Assembly: GCA_001695595.3 (NCBI GenBank)
Contig: MBPM02000001.1
Location: 248,001-312,000, forward strand
Direction of reading: 5' to 3'
DNA: 64,000 nt
From: Plasmopara viticola
Lineage: Eukaryota; Oomycota; Peronosporomycetes; Peronosporales; Peronosporaceae
The first letter of the stretch is position 1, and each line of letters opens with the position of its first letter. The notes below the pieces were generated by a model. That model was given only the letters and a program-made list of their open reading frames with translations. It had not been told where the DNA came from and made no database searches. Position numbers and translations under genes: made by a program. Of the stretch, positions 14,701 through 26,293 are shown in pieces.

Positions 14701-16803
14701 TCATCCTAAGTCTTTGTATTAAGCATTATACCAACTTTTGGAGATAGGGATCTGCGACGTGTACTTGTTTTAAGTATAAAATGAGGGTGGAAGACCGGCA
14801 CTGGCGCTTCCCCTAAAAAGCACTAACATTAGTCCCGCTGCTAAATGCTGTACCAAAGTGGCGAAATAATAGAGCCAAATATCCACGATTAAATCGTTTC
14901 GGTCACCCCGACTTATAGCAAATAAGCTACGCAACTGGACAGTCATAAATTTTGAATACCACATGTCATTCATAACGCCAATTCAGATCCCATTAGTCGT
15001 TTTACCTTGAGTGTCTACTGTATACCAATCATAGACACAATCGAGGGACGCCCGACACCTCGATACCTCGCTACTCTACGACAATCGATGTGTCAAAATC
15101 TGATCTTAACTCTTTTATTGGGAGTCGCCTCGCCAACAAAGAGCGGCGTTGACTCCACACTCCAAGTGTTTACGCCACAAATTGATTAAGATGCCTTGCG
15201 CTCGTTGTTGAACCACCACGACAAGGTCCAAGCACCCTTCGAAGAACACCTGTCTCTCGGCAAGCCTATCCAGAACCTCAGTGGGCGGTCTTTGATCCAG
15301 TCCGTCTGCAGACGGACGTTTTATGTCCGCGCCTCCGTTCGCGGCCTTCTCTTGTGTTACTATAATCTGGTGATGAGCTAGCCGAATCCCGCGCGGTAGC
15401 GCAGCAGATAACCATCGTGGCGTGCAACATCTTCAACAGCGTATTCAAGCGAATTTTGGTCTACAGAAGTCTGAATATAGAGCATGCTCGTGCTGAAACA
15501 GATTTGCCTAATCAATGAAAGAATCTATTGTTCCGGCAACTTCAAAGCAAATCCGAGTTTAATGAAAAAAATTGCTGCTCTGCGACCCTTTTCTTACATC
15601 GTGCAGAAAATCTGATTAATTTGAAATATTAGCTCCCATTCACAAGGCGTATCACTGCAGTATTTGCTCGATTTGTTTTCACCAGGCATAAATCTGACTG
15701 CGCTTTGTGAGATGCGATTCAGATCTGTACGTACTTGACCATGATCTCTTTCCACATTCGACAACAATTTTGTGTCAAATAAAACAGTGTTACTTAAATC
15801 CGCCGTCTATTTAAAAATCTGGATAGGGCTACACGAGCGACATGGACTGACAACAAAGCTATCAACAGATCAGCATAATCAGTTTGCTCTCTATTTCTAA
15901 CTTCTACCCTAATCGACGAGCGAGAGACATTTGGTCAACTGGGTATCCGATCACTCAGCATGGCATGAAGTATGAGATTCAGAGCTAAATCGCCTCTTCA
16001 GTACTCTTTCAATGCTTTTTTTTCATTGCTTCAGCTATAGCGCTCAAATATGTTAAGGCTTGGTTAGTACCAATCGTATTAACTTGACGTTCTCGTGCGC
16101 GTTTTATACCAGGTTCTGAGACTGGTTTGCTCTCGCAACCTATCGACGATTTATTGACTTCAAGGCTCTTCGGCTTTGTCTGCGCCTTCTGATAGTAACA
16201 CCGAGGGTTGTCTGTCGGTAATCTAGTGCTGGTGCGTCAACAAGCTTCCTTCTCGAAACTGATTCCTCTTCTGCTCCTACATACGAACAAACGAGCGTTT
16301 CTGGTTAGGTGTTTGATAAGATCAGCAAACGCGCTGCCAGTCCATTCCCGGAGGGCTTTTCTTAAGTCAGCAACAGTGTTGGAGAAAATGATTTTCAGCA
16401 CGGATGAGAGCGAAATGCTCATATTTACCTTCTTGCAAAAATGATCATTAAAGCGCCTTTTTAACAGTGACTATCGTTTTGTAAAAATTATTGCTTACGG
16501 TCTGATTTATATACAAGAAATGTAGATTAGTTGTCATACAATAAACTTAGTGTGGTTCAATTTAGCACTGACTCTATGACTATCGTCTTCTAGTTCCTTG
16601 GCGCTTACAAATTCCTCTTCGGCTTTTCGCCAAGGTATCCAATCTTTGGTGAGAGGATCTGATCACGGTGACCCACATTCGAAAGCTAGTGCTTACCTCC
16701 CAAGGGGCGTACTCCGGAATCGATCTTTTCATTTTGTTCTCGAGGACGCGTGATGGTCTTATCAGATCGTATGGTGTTATGATGATAATATCGCGCGATC
16801 TGT

Positions 16804-16827
16804 ATCCTGATTGATAACAATCAGGAT
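16804..16827. repeat. Perfect 10-bp inverted repeat with 4-base loop
   Basis: Arm ATCCTGATTG at 16804-16813, loop ATAA, and the exact complement CAATCAGGAT at 16818-16827. It lies in the desert with no adjacent gene. It could be a foldback remnant of a DNA transposon; no function is implied. Confidence 0.75.
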
Positions 16828-17554
16828 CAGTTTTAATGAAATAAAGAGACCCGTGAAAAAGTTAACATCAGTTTATTCGGGTCGGTAACTTCTTGGGCTT
16901 TGTGATTCTCTTGTAGTTTTTCTTCCTTCATATTCGACGTCAAGGAAATGCTAGTATTTGGTAAAAAAGATCAGGTCAACCGATGTACCTGCATGAAGCC
17001 TCGACAATTGCCGATTACCATAATCCTTGCTGCAATCACTTTGATACCCCATCGCATTTTTTGCACTTTTCCCGCACGTTTATGCCTTTGACCGGGTGAG
17101 ATCTGTTAGTTTTCCATTAAGATTCTTTCTTCGATCGACAACTATTAAAGGCTTTGATCCGAATATGAGGCATTATTTCAGTATGATCCACGTTTGCTAA
17201 CAATATTTTGCTTTCCTTTACGAACTTGCCTCTGAGAGACCATCCTGACATCAATTGATTAGTGCACTGACTGAAAACGACTTGGTCGGGCTTCTGCCAA
17301 TGAAACAATGTAAAATATTCATTGCCCCTCCGGCTTAACACTATTTAGCTTGCGGGTCTTTTTTCCAATCCTTTCTTGTGTTGGCCAGCCCACCGCAAAA
17401 GTCTCTTCAGTCTGTATGGCGCTTAATTGGCCCACTCCAATCCTTCTTTACTCAGTATCAATTTGTAGAGCCCCACAATTAAAATTAATTCTTCGAAGTA
17501 TTAAGTCTCTTCAGGTCACTGCCAAATCTACGTGGTAAATCTGTTTTGCTTCAC

Positions 17555-17638
17555 ACTCATCCTTATCTAGCTTCCGCCCACCTAGATTGTCTTCATACTC
17601 ATCCTTCTCCAGCTTTTGCCCACCCAAATTGTCTTCGG
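17555..17638. repeat. Two-unit 42-bp tandem repeat, open on the minus strand
   Basis: Two adjacent diverged units, 17555-17596 and 17597-17638, each start ACTCATCCTT and carry a shared GCCCACC and a shared TTGTCTTC. Read on the minus strand they give two 14-residue units with the shared core EDNLGG and a KLxKDE motif. A stop lies just upstream of the units on that strand and another follows about 30 codons later, so this looks like a relic of coding sequence with a hydrophilic repeat, not a live gene. Confidence 0.6.
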
Positions 17639-18427
17639 ACTAAATCTTTCTTAAAATTCCGCCGAATCACTTTTGTCATAACAGCCGGACAATAAAAGCT
17701 TAAATGATTAACAGATGTGGATCAAGTAGAAGTTGATATTGCGTCTCTTTGATCTAATGTGTGCCAGTATTTGAGCATCGCTCTTCTTATGTAATTTAGA
17801 TGCAGACAATCTCAATTACTCATAAAGTGTAGAACTCTCCTTTTGATTATCAGATCGGCCATTTAACGCTTGCTATAACATTAGGTTTACCTGATCTTGA
17901 GCGTACTCGAGCTGCCGTTGGACATGGTATCGCCATCACAGTCTCATCGTTCAGAGCTTTTAAACGGTAAAATCGTCTCCAGAGTAGATAATGCGCTCCA
18001 TTCTGTACTAAAGATAGTCAGGCTTTTGCCTCGGACATGACCGTGCGCTGTATCGAGAGCAAGTAATAATGTTATTAATACTCGTCAAAGTTTTGTTGGC
18101 CTAAATCTGCAGCGTAGACTTTAGTCACCATTTGTTCAATTATTCCAGTGGCTTCAAGCCAATAGGTCATAGCAACGAATTGTGCCTATTCCAAAAGTTG
18201 ATGAAGTGCTATAGATTCAGACAAAAAGCCGAGATTTTGATAATGTCGGATCACTTTATCAGGTATAGATAAACAAAAATTGTTTCTTATAGCTTCCAGC
18301 GATTGGGTGTCAATTCCTGTTGCTTGAGCCATTGCAAATCTTGTAAGCGGGTTGCCCACATCAAACCTTCTGTTACACCCTTGCGAAATTTGGACAAGAT
18401 AGGATATAGTTCATAGCAATGTACGGA

Positions 18428-18616
18428 ACTGGACACAGCATTCTTAAGCAGTGATCTTAAAGGGCGCGCGTACATGGAAATTGTGTAGTAATATTAACGC
18501 CACAAACATGGTGTGTAGGCTGCATAAGGCGGTTCAAGGTCTCCAGCAGGCTGCTAGCACATGAAATAAGGCCATTCATGCGGCGATAATGCAGATTGAA
18601 TTTTGAAGCGGCTGCA
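18428..18616 (+). mobile_element. Copia reverse-transcriptase fragment
   Basis: This stretch is visibly homologous to the reverse-transcriptase part of the larger Copia element at about 33728-33920: both carry the run encoding DTA-L-SDLKGRAYM, then GTGTAGG, then CTCCAGCAGGCTGCTAGCACAT. It is only about 190 bases long, contains stops and has no recognisable LTR beside it. It is a broken copy of the same or a closely related family. Confidence 0.75.
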
Positions 18617-19909
18617 ACTCAGAAAGTTTAGGCTTAGTTTGTGTTATGATCGATTTATAGCTACTAGAAATATGCGTAACGAAGCCAATTGTAGTTTTTA
18701 TGACAGCATACAAATTATATCTAGTACTATGTGAGTCACTTAGACGCCTACGAAGTTAAATCTCAGCTTTTGGTAAAGATTTCAGGACTAGACAATCAAA
18801 TTTTGCTGATTAACTACGATTCTACACAACATCGGTTCCAGCGCGATATATTCCCGTCTTTTTAGATATTCTGTTTGAACTCGAACATAATAGATTGGGC
18901 TATTAAAACAGAACTGAATGGCAGACTAAATAACACGAAAGATGAGCTCACGGCTCCTTATCGGATTGTTACTTGGCAAAAAGTATTTGGTAAAAGAAAT
19001 CCCGAACTTAAGTGGATGTTTGCGACAACTGTTTGCTCGAATCAAGCATTATCTCTTATCAACTAGACTGTTTTGAGTTTACGTCAGCAAATTGCTACTC
19101 TATTCATTCTAAATTTCACATTTTTGATGTGTAATATACAAACATAAGGGCTTACGATGCTCCTTGTAGTTTAGATACATTTTAAGACAATGTCCGGCAA
19201 TGATACGCCTGCATCTGCAACGACCATCAAGTGTTCTTTCGCGCCCACGTCTTGCGATTTCGCACAAGTACGAGTCGTTTCTTAGCTCAGGTTGCGTTTG
19301 ATCTTTCGGTTTCAATCCAGTAATCAATGATATTGACCTTTTGCAATGGATTTAAAAAATTGATCTTTCTAACCCGGAACAGCGAAACTAGGGCACTATT
19401 TGTTTTACTGAGCTCTATACGCTTTATTGCTCCCAAGCTCTTAGCGGAAAACATGTAGAAAGTTCCTTGCGCGGCCGCGAAGTTACTAAGAATAACAGTT
19501 TTCGCGATACATGCCTGCCACCGACTGACTCATCAGTTTTTCAACTTTGGCGCTTTCACGCTACTAGTCTTCTCCTACTAAAATTAATTTCAAAATTTCG
19601 GAAGAATTGTCTTCGTCATAGCCAATCGAACCCGAGTGGTACCAGGAAATAATTCCGCTTGGCTACAAAAAGCTAATTTTTTTATGCAAATAGTAGTGTC
19701 ACATTAATTCGTTCGCGCAATTGTGCGCTCACGCCCCAAAGGGCTTGTTAATGGTGTGAGTAAGACCAGCTCTGTGACTAGCGTAGCATCTTGTCCGCCC
19801 ATCAACCCGACAGCTAGACTAACACGTCCTTCACGAAGTTCAAGACTTCCATTTCGACTGAAAACTTCGACATTTGAATAGACATGTATTTTAAACGTTG
19901 CAGTGGATT

Positions 19910-19948
19910 TACTAAATCATGATACGCTTACATCTGTTCATTTTACAG
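19910..19948 (+). promoter_or_regulatory. Probable 3' end of a 5'-UTR intron
   Basis: A branch-like TACTAAAT at 19910-19917 is followed 30 bases later by a pyrimidine-rich TTTTACAG acceptor ending at 19948. An upstream ATG at 19919 would sit inside this intron end, which is why the DUF1279 start is placed at 19991. The donor was not identified. Confidence 0.45.
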
Positions 19949-19990
19949 TATGTGCTTGACTATCCTCATAAAAAGTCGAATAGTTGCGAG

Positions 19991-20857
19991 ATGCAGTGCT
20001 TGTCGTTAACGCGGCGCAATTTGGGCAGGCTCAGTGTCAAACCCAGCAGTCACTTGCAACAGCAGGTTCGCTTGGGTGGCGTCGTGTCCCGCTGGATCGG
20101 GTCCTCTACCTCGGAGCTTAAAAAGCCAAAGTTAAAAAGTGAGTCCAAGGTTGCGCTGCTGGATCGCGTTGTGGACAAGCTCAATGAATCCATAAAAAAG
20201 CACCCGGGAGAGACAATCGCTGTATTGTTCGCCTCTGACATCGGTAGCATCGGCGCCATGTACGGCATCATCTCATTAACGAGCCTCGAGTTCTCGCCTG
20301 AGTTTGCCTTGGCATTTGCTGCTAGTCGTCCGTTCCGCCGCTTCCGCCTACCACTAGACTTGGCAGTCGCTGCTGGTGTCGCAAAAGTTTACCCGGCCTT
20401 TTCTAAGGTCCAGTTGTCGAATTTAATGAGTGCTCTTCCAAAGTGCGTCCAAGTATTTGACGACATTTTTTGTTAATGCATTATTTAATGTTGTTTGGAT
20501 GCCGTCAGCCGATCAAGCAATCCTGCGTTATTTACGATCCCCGGTCGTGGCTTTATATCGAAAACGATGGACAAGGTCAAGGATGTGATTGACAGCTACG
20601 GGGCGGCGTATATGATTGGATCTCGTCTTGCTGGTGTGGCGGTGGTCTGCTCCCTTTACGCGCTGATCAAACAGGGAGTTGACGTCATGCCGATTCTCGC
20701 CTCGCTGGGCATGGAATCGATCGGAGATGCGCTCGGGGACTATGCCGCAGCCGTAGTGTTTGGTAGCGCAATCTATCCGCTTACGCTGGGCGTCTCTGGC
20801 TACATTGTGCCCGTAATCGCCAAGCTGCGTAGGACAATTATGCCGTTAAAGCTTTGA
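19991..20857 (+). CDS. DUF1279 (FAM210-like) mitochondrial membrane protein
   Basis: Predicted 266 residues in two exons, 19991-20442 and 20509-20857, with a GTGCGT donor and a frame-keeping CAG acceptor. The first 40 residues are rich in Arg and Ser with no acid (MQCLSLTRRNLGRL), as expected of a mitochondrial targeting peptide. The C-terminal half (MDKVKDVIDSYG, MIGSRLAGVA, then two hydrophobic segments, ending in Arg and Lys) fits the DUF1279 pattern of a short amphipathic helix, a YG motif and paired membrane segments. The first half, after the targeting peptide, has a similar layout (LDRVVDKLNESIKKHPGE followed by hydrophobic helices). The biochemical role of the family is not settled. 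The start at 19991 has a purine at -3; the ATG at 19919 is a less likely alternative. Confidence 0.72.
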
Positions 20858-21436
20858 GTGCCGGTCGTATGAGTAACCACTAGGTAGACAGACACCTGTT
20901 TGTTCTATACATTGTATCACAAAGTAGAATTCAAGCACGAAGTTGCCATCATTTATTATCACTTTTTGATGTACTTTAATAGGGTTCCACCATTCTCGAC
21001 GACAAAGTACTTCAATTACTTGGTGCTTGATCAATGCCGCAATTGCGATTTTTAGCAAAGAAAGTTTCATGTCTGGACGGAACGCTCAGTCTTCATTGGC
21101 AGCTTCGCGTGTTTTATCGCTTCAGTTGACGCAATTTTGAAGATGATTATCGTTTTTCGACAAGCCTCAACAACGCTTCGCAACGCTAGACATTTTTTTA
21201 AATTGCGTTAAAAATGTAGCAGCTTGCCACATCTTCTGGTCATTGAAGGATAGCATAAGCGCTGCAACTCATAAGGTGCCAGCATTCCCAAAGCTTTAAT
21301 TACATTAACCCGCAAGCAAAAACGATTATTGATGTCAAATCTTCGTGTGCAGCGGTAAATTAATAGTACAGAAATGAATAGCTTCTAAAATGAAGTAGAC
21401 TAAATATTCTCAACATATAACAAAAGCTCGCGCAGC
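20858..21436. other. Intergenic, nothing recognised
   Basis: About 580 bases between the DUF1279 stop and the pyroglutamyl-peptidase start. It must hold the terminator of the first gene and the promoter of the second. I see no repeat, RNA gene or further coding sequence. An open frame on the minus strand here has no family features. Confidence 0.6.
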
Positions 21437-22320
21437 ATGGTCGTCAGTTTACAACAAGAAACCGCGACGGCACCTGCAGCACATGCCAGTGCAGAAAAAG
21501 CATCCCCCACATCGCAAAAGCGTGACGTGTATCTAACCGGCTTTGACAAATTCGGCGACATTCTTGAGAACCCAACTTCAAGCCTCGCCAAGAACCTAAC
21601 AGAGCACCCCAAAGTAACTGAAGCCCGCGTGCTCGAAGTTTCTATAAAGAGTAAGGCAAATAAGATTGAAATCTCAAAATGGACTTTGGCAGTGTGTTTG
21701 ATGGCTGGGACGTTCTTCAGGCTGTGTGGAAGACTTGGCAGATATGTACGCAAAGGCAGAGGTACAGTGCGCTGCTTTACTAACAATTGACAAGCAAAAT
21801 TTAAGATCTCGACTAAGCTTGGCGTATTTGAAGAAGAGAGGTCGGCCTTGCATTTTTCTACATTTTGGTGTGAGCGCAACCACTCGCTCGCTATTGCTTG
21901 AAAAGGTAGGCTACAATGTGGCAAATTTTCGGATCCCAGACAAGCAGGGTTATGTCGCCAAAGGCGAGATTATTTGTGAAGGTGAGCCGTATAATATCGA
22001 AACGACGCTTCCACTAGAAGAGATGTTGAAGACGTTGCAGACGGTTCACCCGCAAATTGAAATATCGACCGACCCGGGTCGCTACATTTGCAACTTCGTG
22101 TACTATCGCTCGCTTGTCTGGGTCAAGCGCCAGAATTCCAAGGGCTTTCCAAATGTGAGTACCTGTTACCGATCTCTTGTGTATAGCTACTCAGGTTGCG
22201 CTCTTTTGCTGTTGACAGCACCTTGCACTCTTTGTGCACGTACCTAAGTTTCGAAGCGTAAATTTTGAGGCACAACTTGCGATTGCTTCTAAAATTGTGG
22301 ATATTGTAGCCGACCTATAA
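21437..22320 (+). CDS. Pyroglutamyl-peptidase I (peptidase family C15)
   Basis: Cytosolic cysteine peptidase that removes N-terminal pyroglutamate from peptides. Predicted exons 21437-21650, 21721-21761, 21834-22154 and 22219-22320 give 225 residues, near the family's usual 200-225. The N-terminal VYLTGFDKFGD block (residues 31-41), HFGVS (95-99), FRIPDKQG, the active-site block GRYICNFVYYRSL and FVHVP are all visible. The predicted catalytic triad is E108 (in LLLEKVGYN), C171 and H199; the E-to-C spacing of 63 equals that between E81 and C144 of the Bacillus enzyme. The 72-base second intron is inferred: it contains no stop, and reading through it would add 24 residues of unconserved sequence. 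The last intron (GTGAGT to GACAG) is needed to reach the catalytic His. Confidence 0.87.
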
Positions 22321-22401
22321 AGATTCATTGACTTTATTACCGGCATGTATCTTTCAATTTTTGTCGTTAGGACAGAGAAATTGGCTGTAAATTGTCCAGT
22401 C

Positions 22402-22413
22402 AAGCATGCTAAC
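22402..22413 (+). repeat. 5' target-site duplication of the LINE
   Basis: AAGCATGCTAAC, repeated exactly at 23577-23588. It lies 82 bases after the pyroglutamyl-peptidase stop codon. Confidence 0.85.
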
Positions 22414-23576
22414 TTTTCGGAAAAGATTGGGGTGACGCCCTCCTTCCAAGCGCGGGGGCTAAATGCTCGCGCGCTTCGGGCAGGTGCTCTCGGGCATCTG
22501 CAGGTCTCTAACGAGTCTCATACTCGACGCGACGGTCTCCAGCACCAGGCCAAATCCCCTTCCACGCCCTTAACCGCGCCAACCGCATCCGGATTGGCTC
22601 CTTTAATGTGAATTCTCTAGGTTCGAAGCGCAAGAAGCACGAAACACTCCCCGAAAATCTCCGGCGCTACCGCGTCGATATCCTTGGCCTCCGAGAAACC
22701 AAGATCTACGATAGAGGTGAGCACCGCACTGATGACTTCCTTCTAACCCTGAAAAAAAAAAAAAAAACCAAGCCAAGACCGAAGTCACCGAAATCCGCTG
22801 CCACTGCAACCCGTCGGGCGCCACTCGACACGCCCGATCCCGAGAAGAAACCTGGCGCCACACTAAGAAGCTCGGAACACTCCTCGGCGATATTGAAGAT
22901 CTATCCCGACGCAAGTCCCTGGCCACCCTCGCGCTCCACCGCCTCTGGTCCGTCTGGCTCCGCCCCACGCTCATCTCACCCAAGACCCGCATTCGACTGT
23001 ACAACACCTACGTTTTACTAATTCTGCTGTACAACTGCGCCACCTGGGCTCCTACCAAGTCAGAGTTCCACGGCCTCGAGAGTTTTTATCGCCGCCAGCT
23101 TCGCTACGCTCTTGGCTATCGCTACTCCCGACACATTTCGAATGCAAGACTCTACGACCTCTGTGATGAGCGGCCGCTGAGACTACGACTGACACAAGCT
23201 CGCTGGCGCCTGTTTGGCCATGTACTTCGCCGCAATCCCGACATTCCAGCTAACCTCCAGATGCGTGCCTACTTCTTCTCCACCGCAGCAAAATGGCGCG
23301 GACGTCCCCGCACCACGCTCCCCTCAACACTCGACCACAACCTTGTTTCCCATGGCTCCGACTTTCGACTCCGGATAGCACAAGACCTCGAAGTGGTACG
23401 TACCCTTGCACAAGACCGAAAGAAATGGAAGACCCTCACGACCTCGGTGCTGGATGCACTGTTCGCCGAACGAGACCCGACGTATGCGGACACCACTCTA
23501 TGCCGTGGACTAGCCAGACTGAGCCTAGCACGTGCATACCTTGGCAACGCGATAACGTAATACATTACATTACATT
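22414..23576 (+). mobile_element. Internally deleted LINE (non-LTR retrotransposon)
   Basis: A 1.16-kb insertion bounded by a perfect 12-base target-site duplication. The 5' part encodes the start of an apurinic-like endonuclease (RIRIGSFNVNSL, then YRVDILGLRETKIY). After a run of 16 A at 22752-22767 the sequence jumps to the C-terminal part of a LINE reverse-transcriptase protein (WSVWLRPTLISPKTRIRLYN, FYRRQLRYALGYRYSRHISN, ARWRLFGHVLRRNPDIPA), open in another frame to about 23560. The endonuclease catalytic end, the reverse-transcriptase core and its YADD-type motif are missing. The 3' tail is a simple TACAT/ACATT repeat, as expected from target-primed reverse transcription. GC is clearly higher than in its flanks. 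It cannot move by itself; movement by a full-length relative is inferred. Confidence 0.85.
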
Positions 23577-23588
23577 AAGCATGCTAAC
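23577..23588 (+). repeat. 3' target-site duplication of the LINE
   Basis: AAGCATGCTAAC, directly after the ACATT-repeat tail and identical to 22402-22413. It is 189 bases upstream of the LARP start codon, so the LINE sits in the proximal 5' region of that gene. Confidence 0.85.
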
Positions 23589-23777
23589 AAATCGAGAATA
23601 ATTGCGAAAAATATTCCGAATATATCGATTTTTAAAAGTCTTAGTGTGCCTGACATCAATCATCGAACACGTAAAAATCGCCATCGCCATCCATTCTCAG
23701 CAATACTCGAAGAGACCAACCGGAAGTAGCGCACCGTAGGCTTAACAGACCGTAGTACCGTATATCAGACCACAGCG

Positions 23778-25724
23778 ATGAGCGCTCAGCCAATGAAGGC
23801 TCTAGGTGCGTGTTTTGAGTAAAAGGAGATATTCTTAAGCTCAGAATAACGCTCTTGACACGTTGCACATGCATTCTTATACAGAACATGCGGAGCTCAA
23901 GGAGGCCATCAAGCGACAGGTGGAGTTTTACTTTTCCCGTGCCAATTTGGTCAATGACGCCTACCTTGTCTCGCAGATGAATTCACAAATGTACGCCACA
24001 AAACTTTTGGAGCTTTGCAGCCGAGCGTTAGCCTAATAATTTTGACTGTTTGGCTGCTTTATCATTAGGTATGTGCCGGTGGATGTCATCATTAATTTTT
24101 CTAAAATAAAGCAGCTGACAGACAACACGGCGTTGCTAGTTGAGGCCGTACAGGACTCTACGGTGCGTTATTGTTTACTTGTCTTTTAGTGCAGTCAGTT
24201 TTATCCTATACGACGTAATGTTGACCGTGCTTTAATGGTATATTAACGTAGGTCTGCTCTCTCAACTCTTCCAAGGACGCTATTAAGCCTAATATTAAAT
24301 CTGAACGCACAACTATTATATTGCGTGAGATTCCATCTTCGACCAAGCCTGAGGAGGTTGAGGCCATATTCGACGGATGCAGCAAAGTCGTCAGTGTGCG
24401 CAGCGATGTCGGTGATACGTGGTTTGTGACCATGGGCTCAGAGTCAGAGGCGGTAAACACACTGCTGGCTCTGCGCAACAAGACGTTTAACGGTGCTGCG
24501 ATTAAAGCCCGTCTAAAATCCGAGAACGTACTCAAAGCATTTTACCCTACGCAGCCTGCAGAGAACGTCATTGCTCCCAGCGTGGGTGTGCCATACGGTG
24601 GTCGCGGCTACTACGCTTCGCCTATTGGGGGATACTACGATAACTACGGCGTTCACTACACTTCAGGAGACCCGCTTGCAATATCGCATTACAACTACAA
24701 TAACGGCGCGGAAAGTGGTCGATATGCTGGCAACAATCAGCGTAATGGTGCTGTCGGTGGACGTGGTCAAAGCCGTTTAAATCGGTCAAACAGCTCGGGT
24801 TCCCAGCAGCAACAGAAAGAAATTCGGGCTAAAAGCAATAGCTTTGATCAGCGGGGAGCTGTCACAACTCGAAAGAGCAAAGACAAGCGCTCAAAACCTG
24901 AAAAACACGTTATCAGTGGCAACGGAAAGACAACCACCGCGGCTACACCTGCTGAGCGCCAGCCGGTTTTAAATGCAGTAAATTTCCCACCGCTTCCTAC
25001 AGCCTTAGAGAAGGGTGAAATGTCGACCATTATCACGCATAAATACTCACACGAGGACATTATGGAAATTGTAAAAAATATGGATGAGAATGACTGTGTG
25101 TTACCCGAGGGTAAGATGAACTATGCCGATCACCCGGCAGCGCTGACGGCTGAGGCTCATCCTGACCTGTTGCGCAATCAGCGCACATACAGTATTGAGC
25201 AGGCCCGTGATGCAATGCGCCAGGGTCGGCCAATCCGAAGTGATTCGGTGGGCTCAATTGACTACGAGAGCATGATGTATGGTGAAGACTACACGAAAGA
25301 GGCTCGTGAGCAGCGTAAAATAAAAGCTCAGAGCGCACTCGTGTCTGCTGACGTCGCGCCCGCATCAAAGCCGATTGCTGCTGCGTCTGTTTCAGTCAAG
25401 TCGAGTGCTGTTCCCACTAAGATGATTGGATACGCTGCGGCTGTGATTAATGGTACTTCAGCTTTAATCTCTGAGCCTAAGAAGAAGCAGCCTGCTGCAA
25501 GGGTAGCCACTAAAGCTCCCGCCAAGGAGGAGAACGAACCTTGTCACGAAACAATTAATACTGAGAAGAGCTTGCCAAAAGTGGCTACTGCTCCAGTTGT
25601 GGACGATTCTTTGCCAAAGTCCGGTGTATGGGGAGGTCGCAATTTCCTCGATGTTGTGAAGGCTGATCCGCCTTCTGCCCCTGTCAAGGCGCTTGCTCCC
25701 GCAAACATGAGCAACAGCAACTAG
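23778..25724 (+). CDS. La-related RNA-binding protein (LARP4-like)
   Basis: Predicted 566 residues in four exons: 23778-23805, 23885-23990, 24069-24162, 24252-25724. It has a La motif (residues about 10-88; KEAIKRQVEFYFSRANL, NDAYLVSQM, YVPVDVIINF) followed by an RRM-like domain (about 95-165; TIILREIPSS, WFVTMGSESEAVNTLLALRN). After that comes a low-complexity region rich in Gly, Tyr, Asn and Gln (about 175-255), an NFPPLP motif at about 320-325, and a charged, Ala-rich tail. This order matches LARP4/LARP6-type proteins, which bind mRNA ends and influence mRNA stability or translation. The tiny first exon (MSAQPMKALE) is inferred from a GTGCGT donor and from the E completing the La motif's EHAELKE. 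Binding of poly(A) or PABP is family knowledge and is not shown here. Confidence 0.88.
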
Positions 25725-26282
25725 ACAGAAGTGCGTAGGCGAGAAGGCAGCGGTTGAACTGCGCTTGTTTACTCCGAGTCTGGTTGATAGTTGAGCTCCT
25801 GAGATTTTGATGAACCCGTAACTGCTGCTCGGGCTGCTTGCTGTCAGTTGTGATTATGAAAGAAACAATGAAACGTGACGGCCACTGGGTATTAGGCCTG
25901 GTGATTTTTGAAGATGGTGTTGTGCGGGTGTAGCTCTTGGCTTTCGTGTTTTCTCTGCATTTTGGATATTTTTTTTCATTTTTCATATGTGCTGGATGCC
26001 TTAAGGCGAGCGTGCGCGATGCCAGTAATGTCCTCCGAGCTAATGGCTATCTTGTGGAATGTCAGCTACGCTTTAGCGCACGTGGCTACACGAGCAACAT
26101 GCTTAAGGATTAAATATAAAGGTGCGACATAGAGTTTAGGCTCTAAGTGCGTCTGCTTTGCGGAACGTTTTAAACAGTCAAACTGGATGTCGTTGTCGGC
26201 AAACGTACTACGACAGCAATAACAATATAGACGATCTGGTGGCGAATTGACTTTATTTTATCTCTTGATCGTGTGCTTATTG

Positions 26283-26293
26283 TGGTATCAGAG
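26283..26293 (+). other. Possible retroelement primer-binding site (initiator tRNA-Met type)
   Basis: TGGTATCAGAG matches the start of the standard primer-binding site complementary to the 3' end of initiator tRNA-Met. If it is real, an LTR would end just before it. I could not find LTR partners or gag sequence, so a chance match is quite possible. Confidence 0.2.

Larger units (their letters stand above)
6406..19900. other. Gene desert of decayed repeats
   Basis: About 13.5 kb between RME-8 and the DUF1279 gene with no supportable gene. Open frames are short (60 to 125 codons), lie on both strands, lack family motifs and cannot be joined by splice sites. I recognise only a Copia reverse-transcriptase fragment near 18.4-18.6 kb and a few local repeats and hairpins listed separately. 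The composition resembles old, mutated transposon sequence typical of the gene-sparse parts of oomycete genomes. Confidence 0.7.

Noticed and set aside
20495..20857. Separate gene starting with TTG at 20495
   Set aside because: It is the second exon of the DUF1279 gene. The 20443-20508 intron joins the frames exactly.
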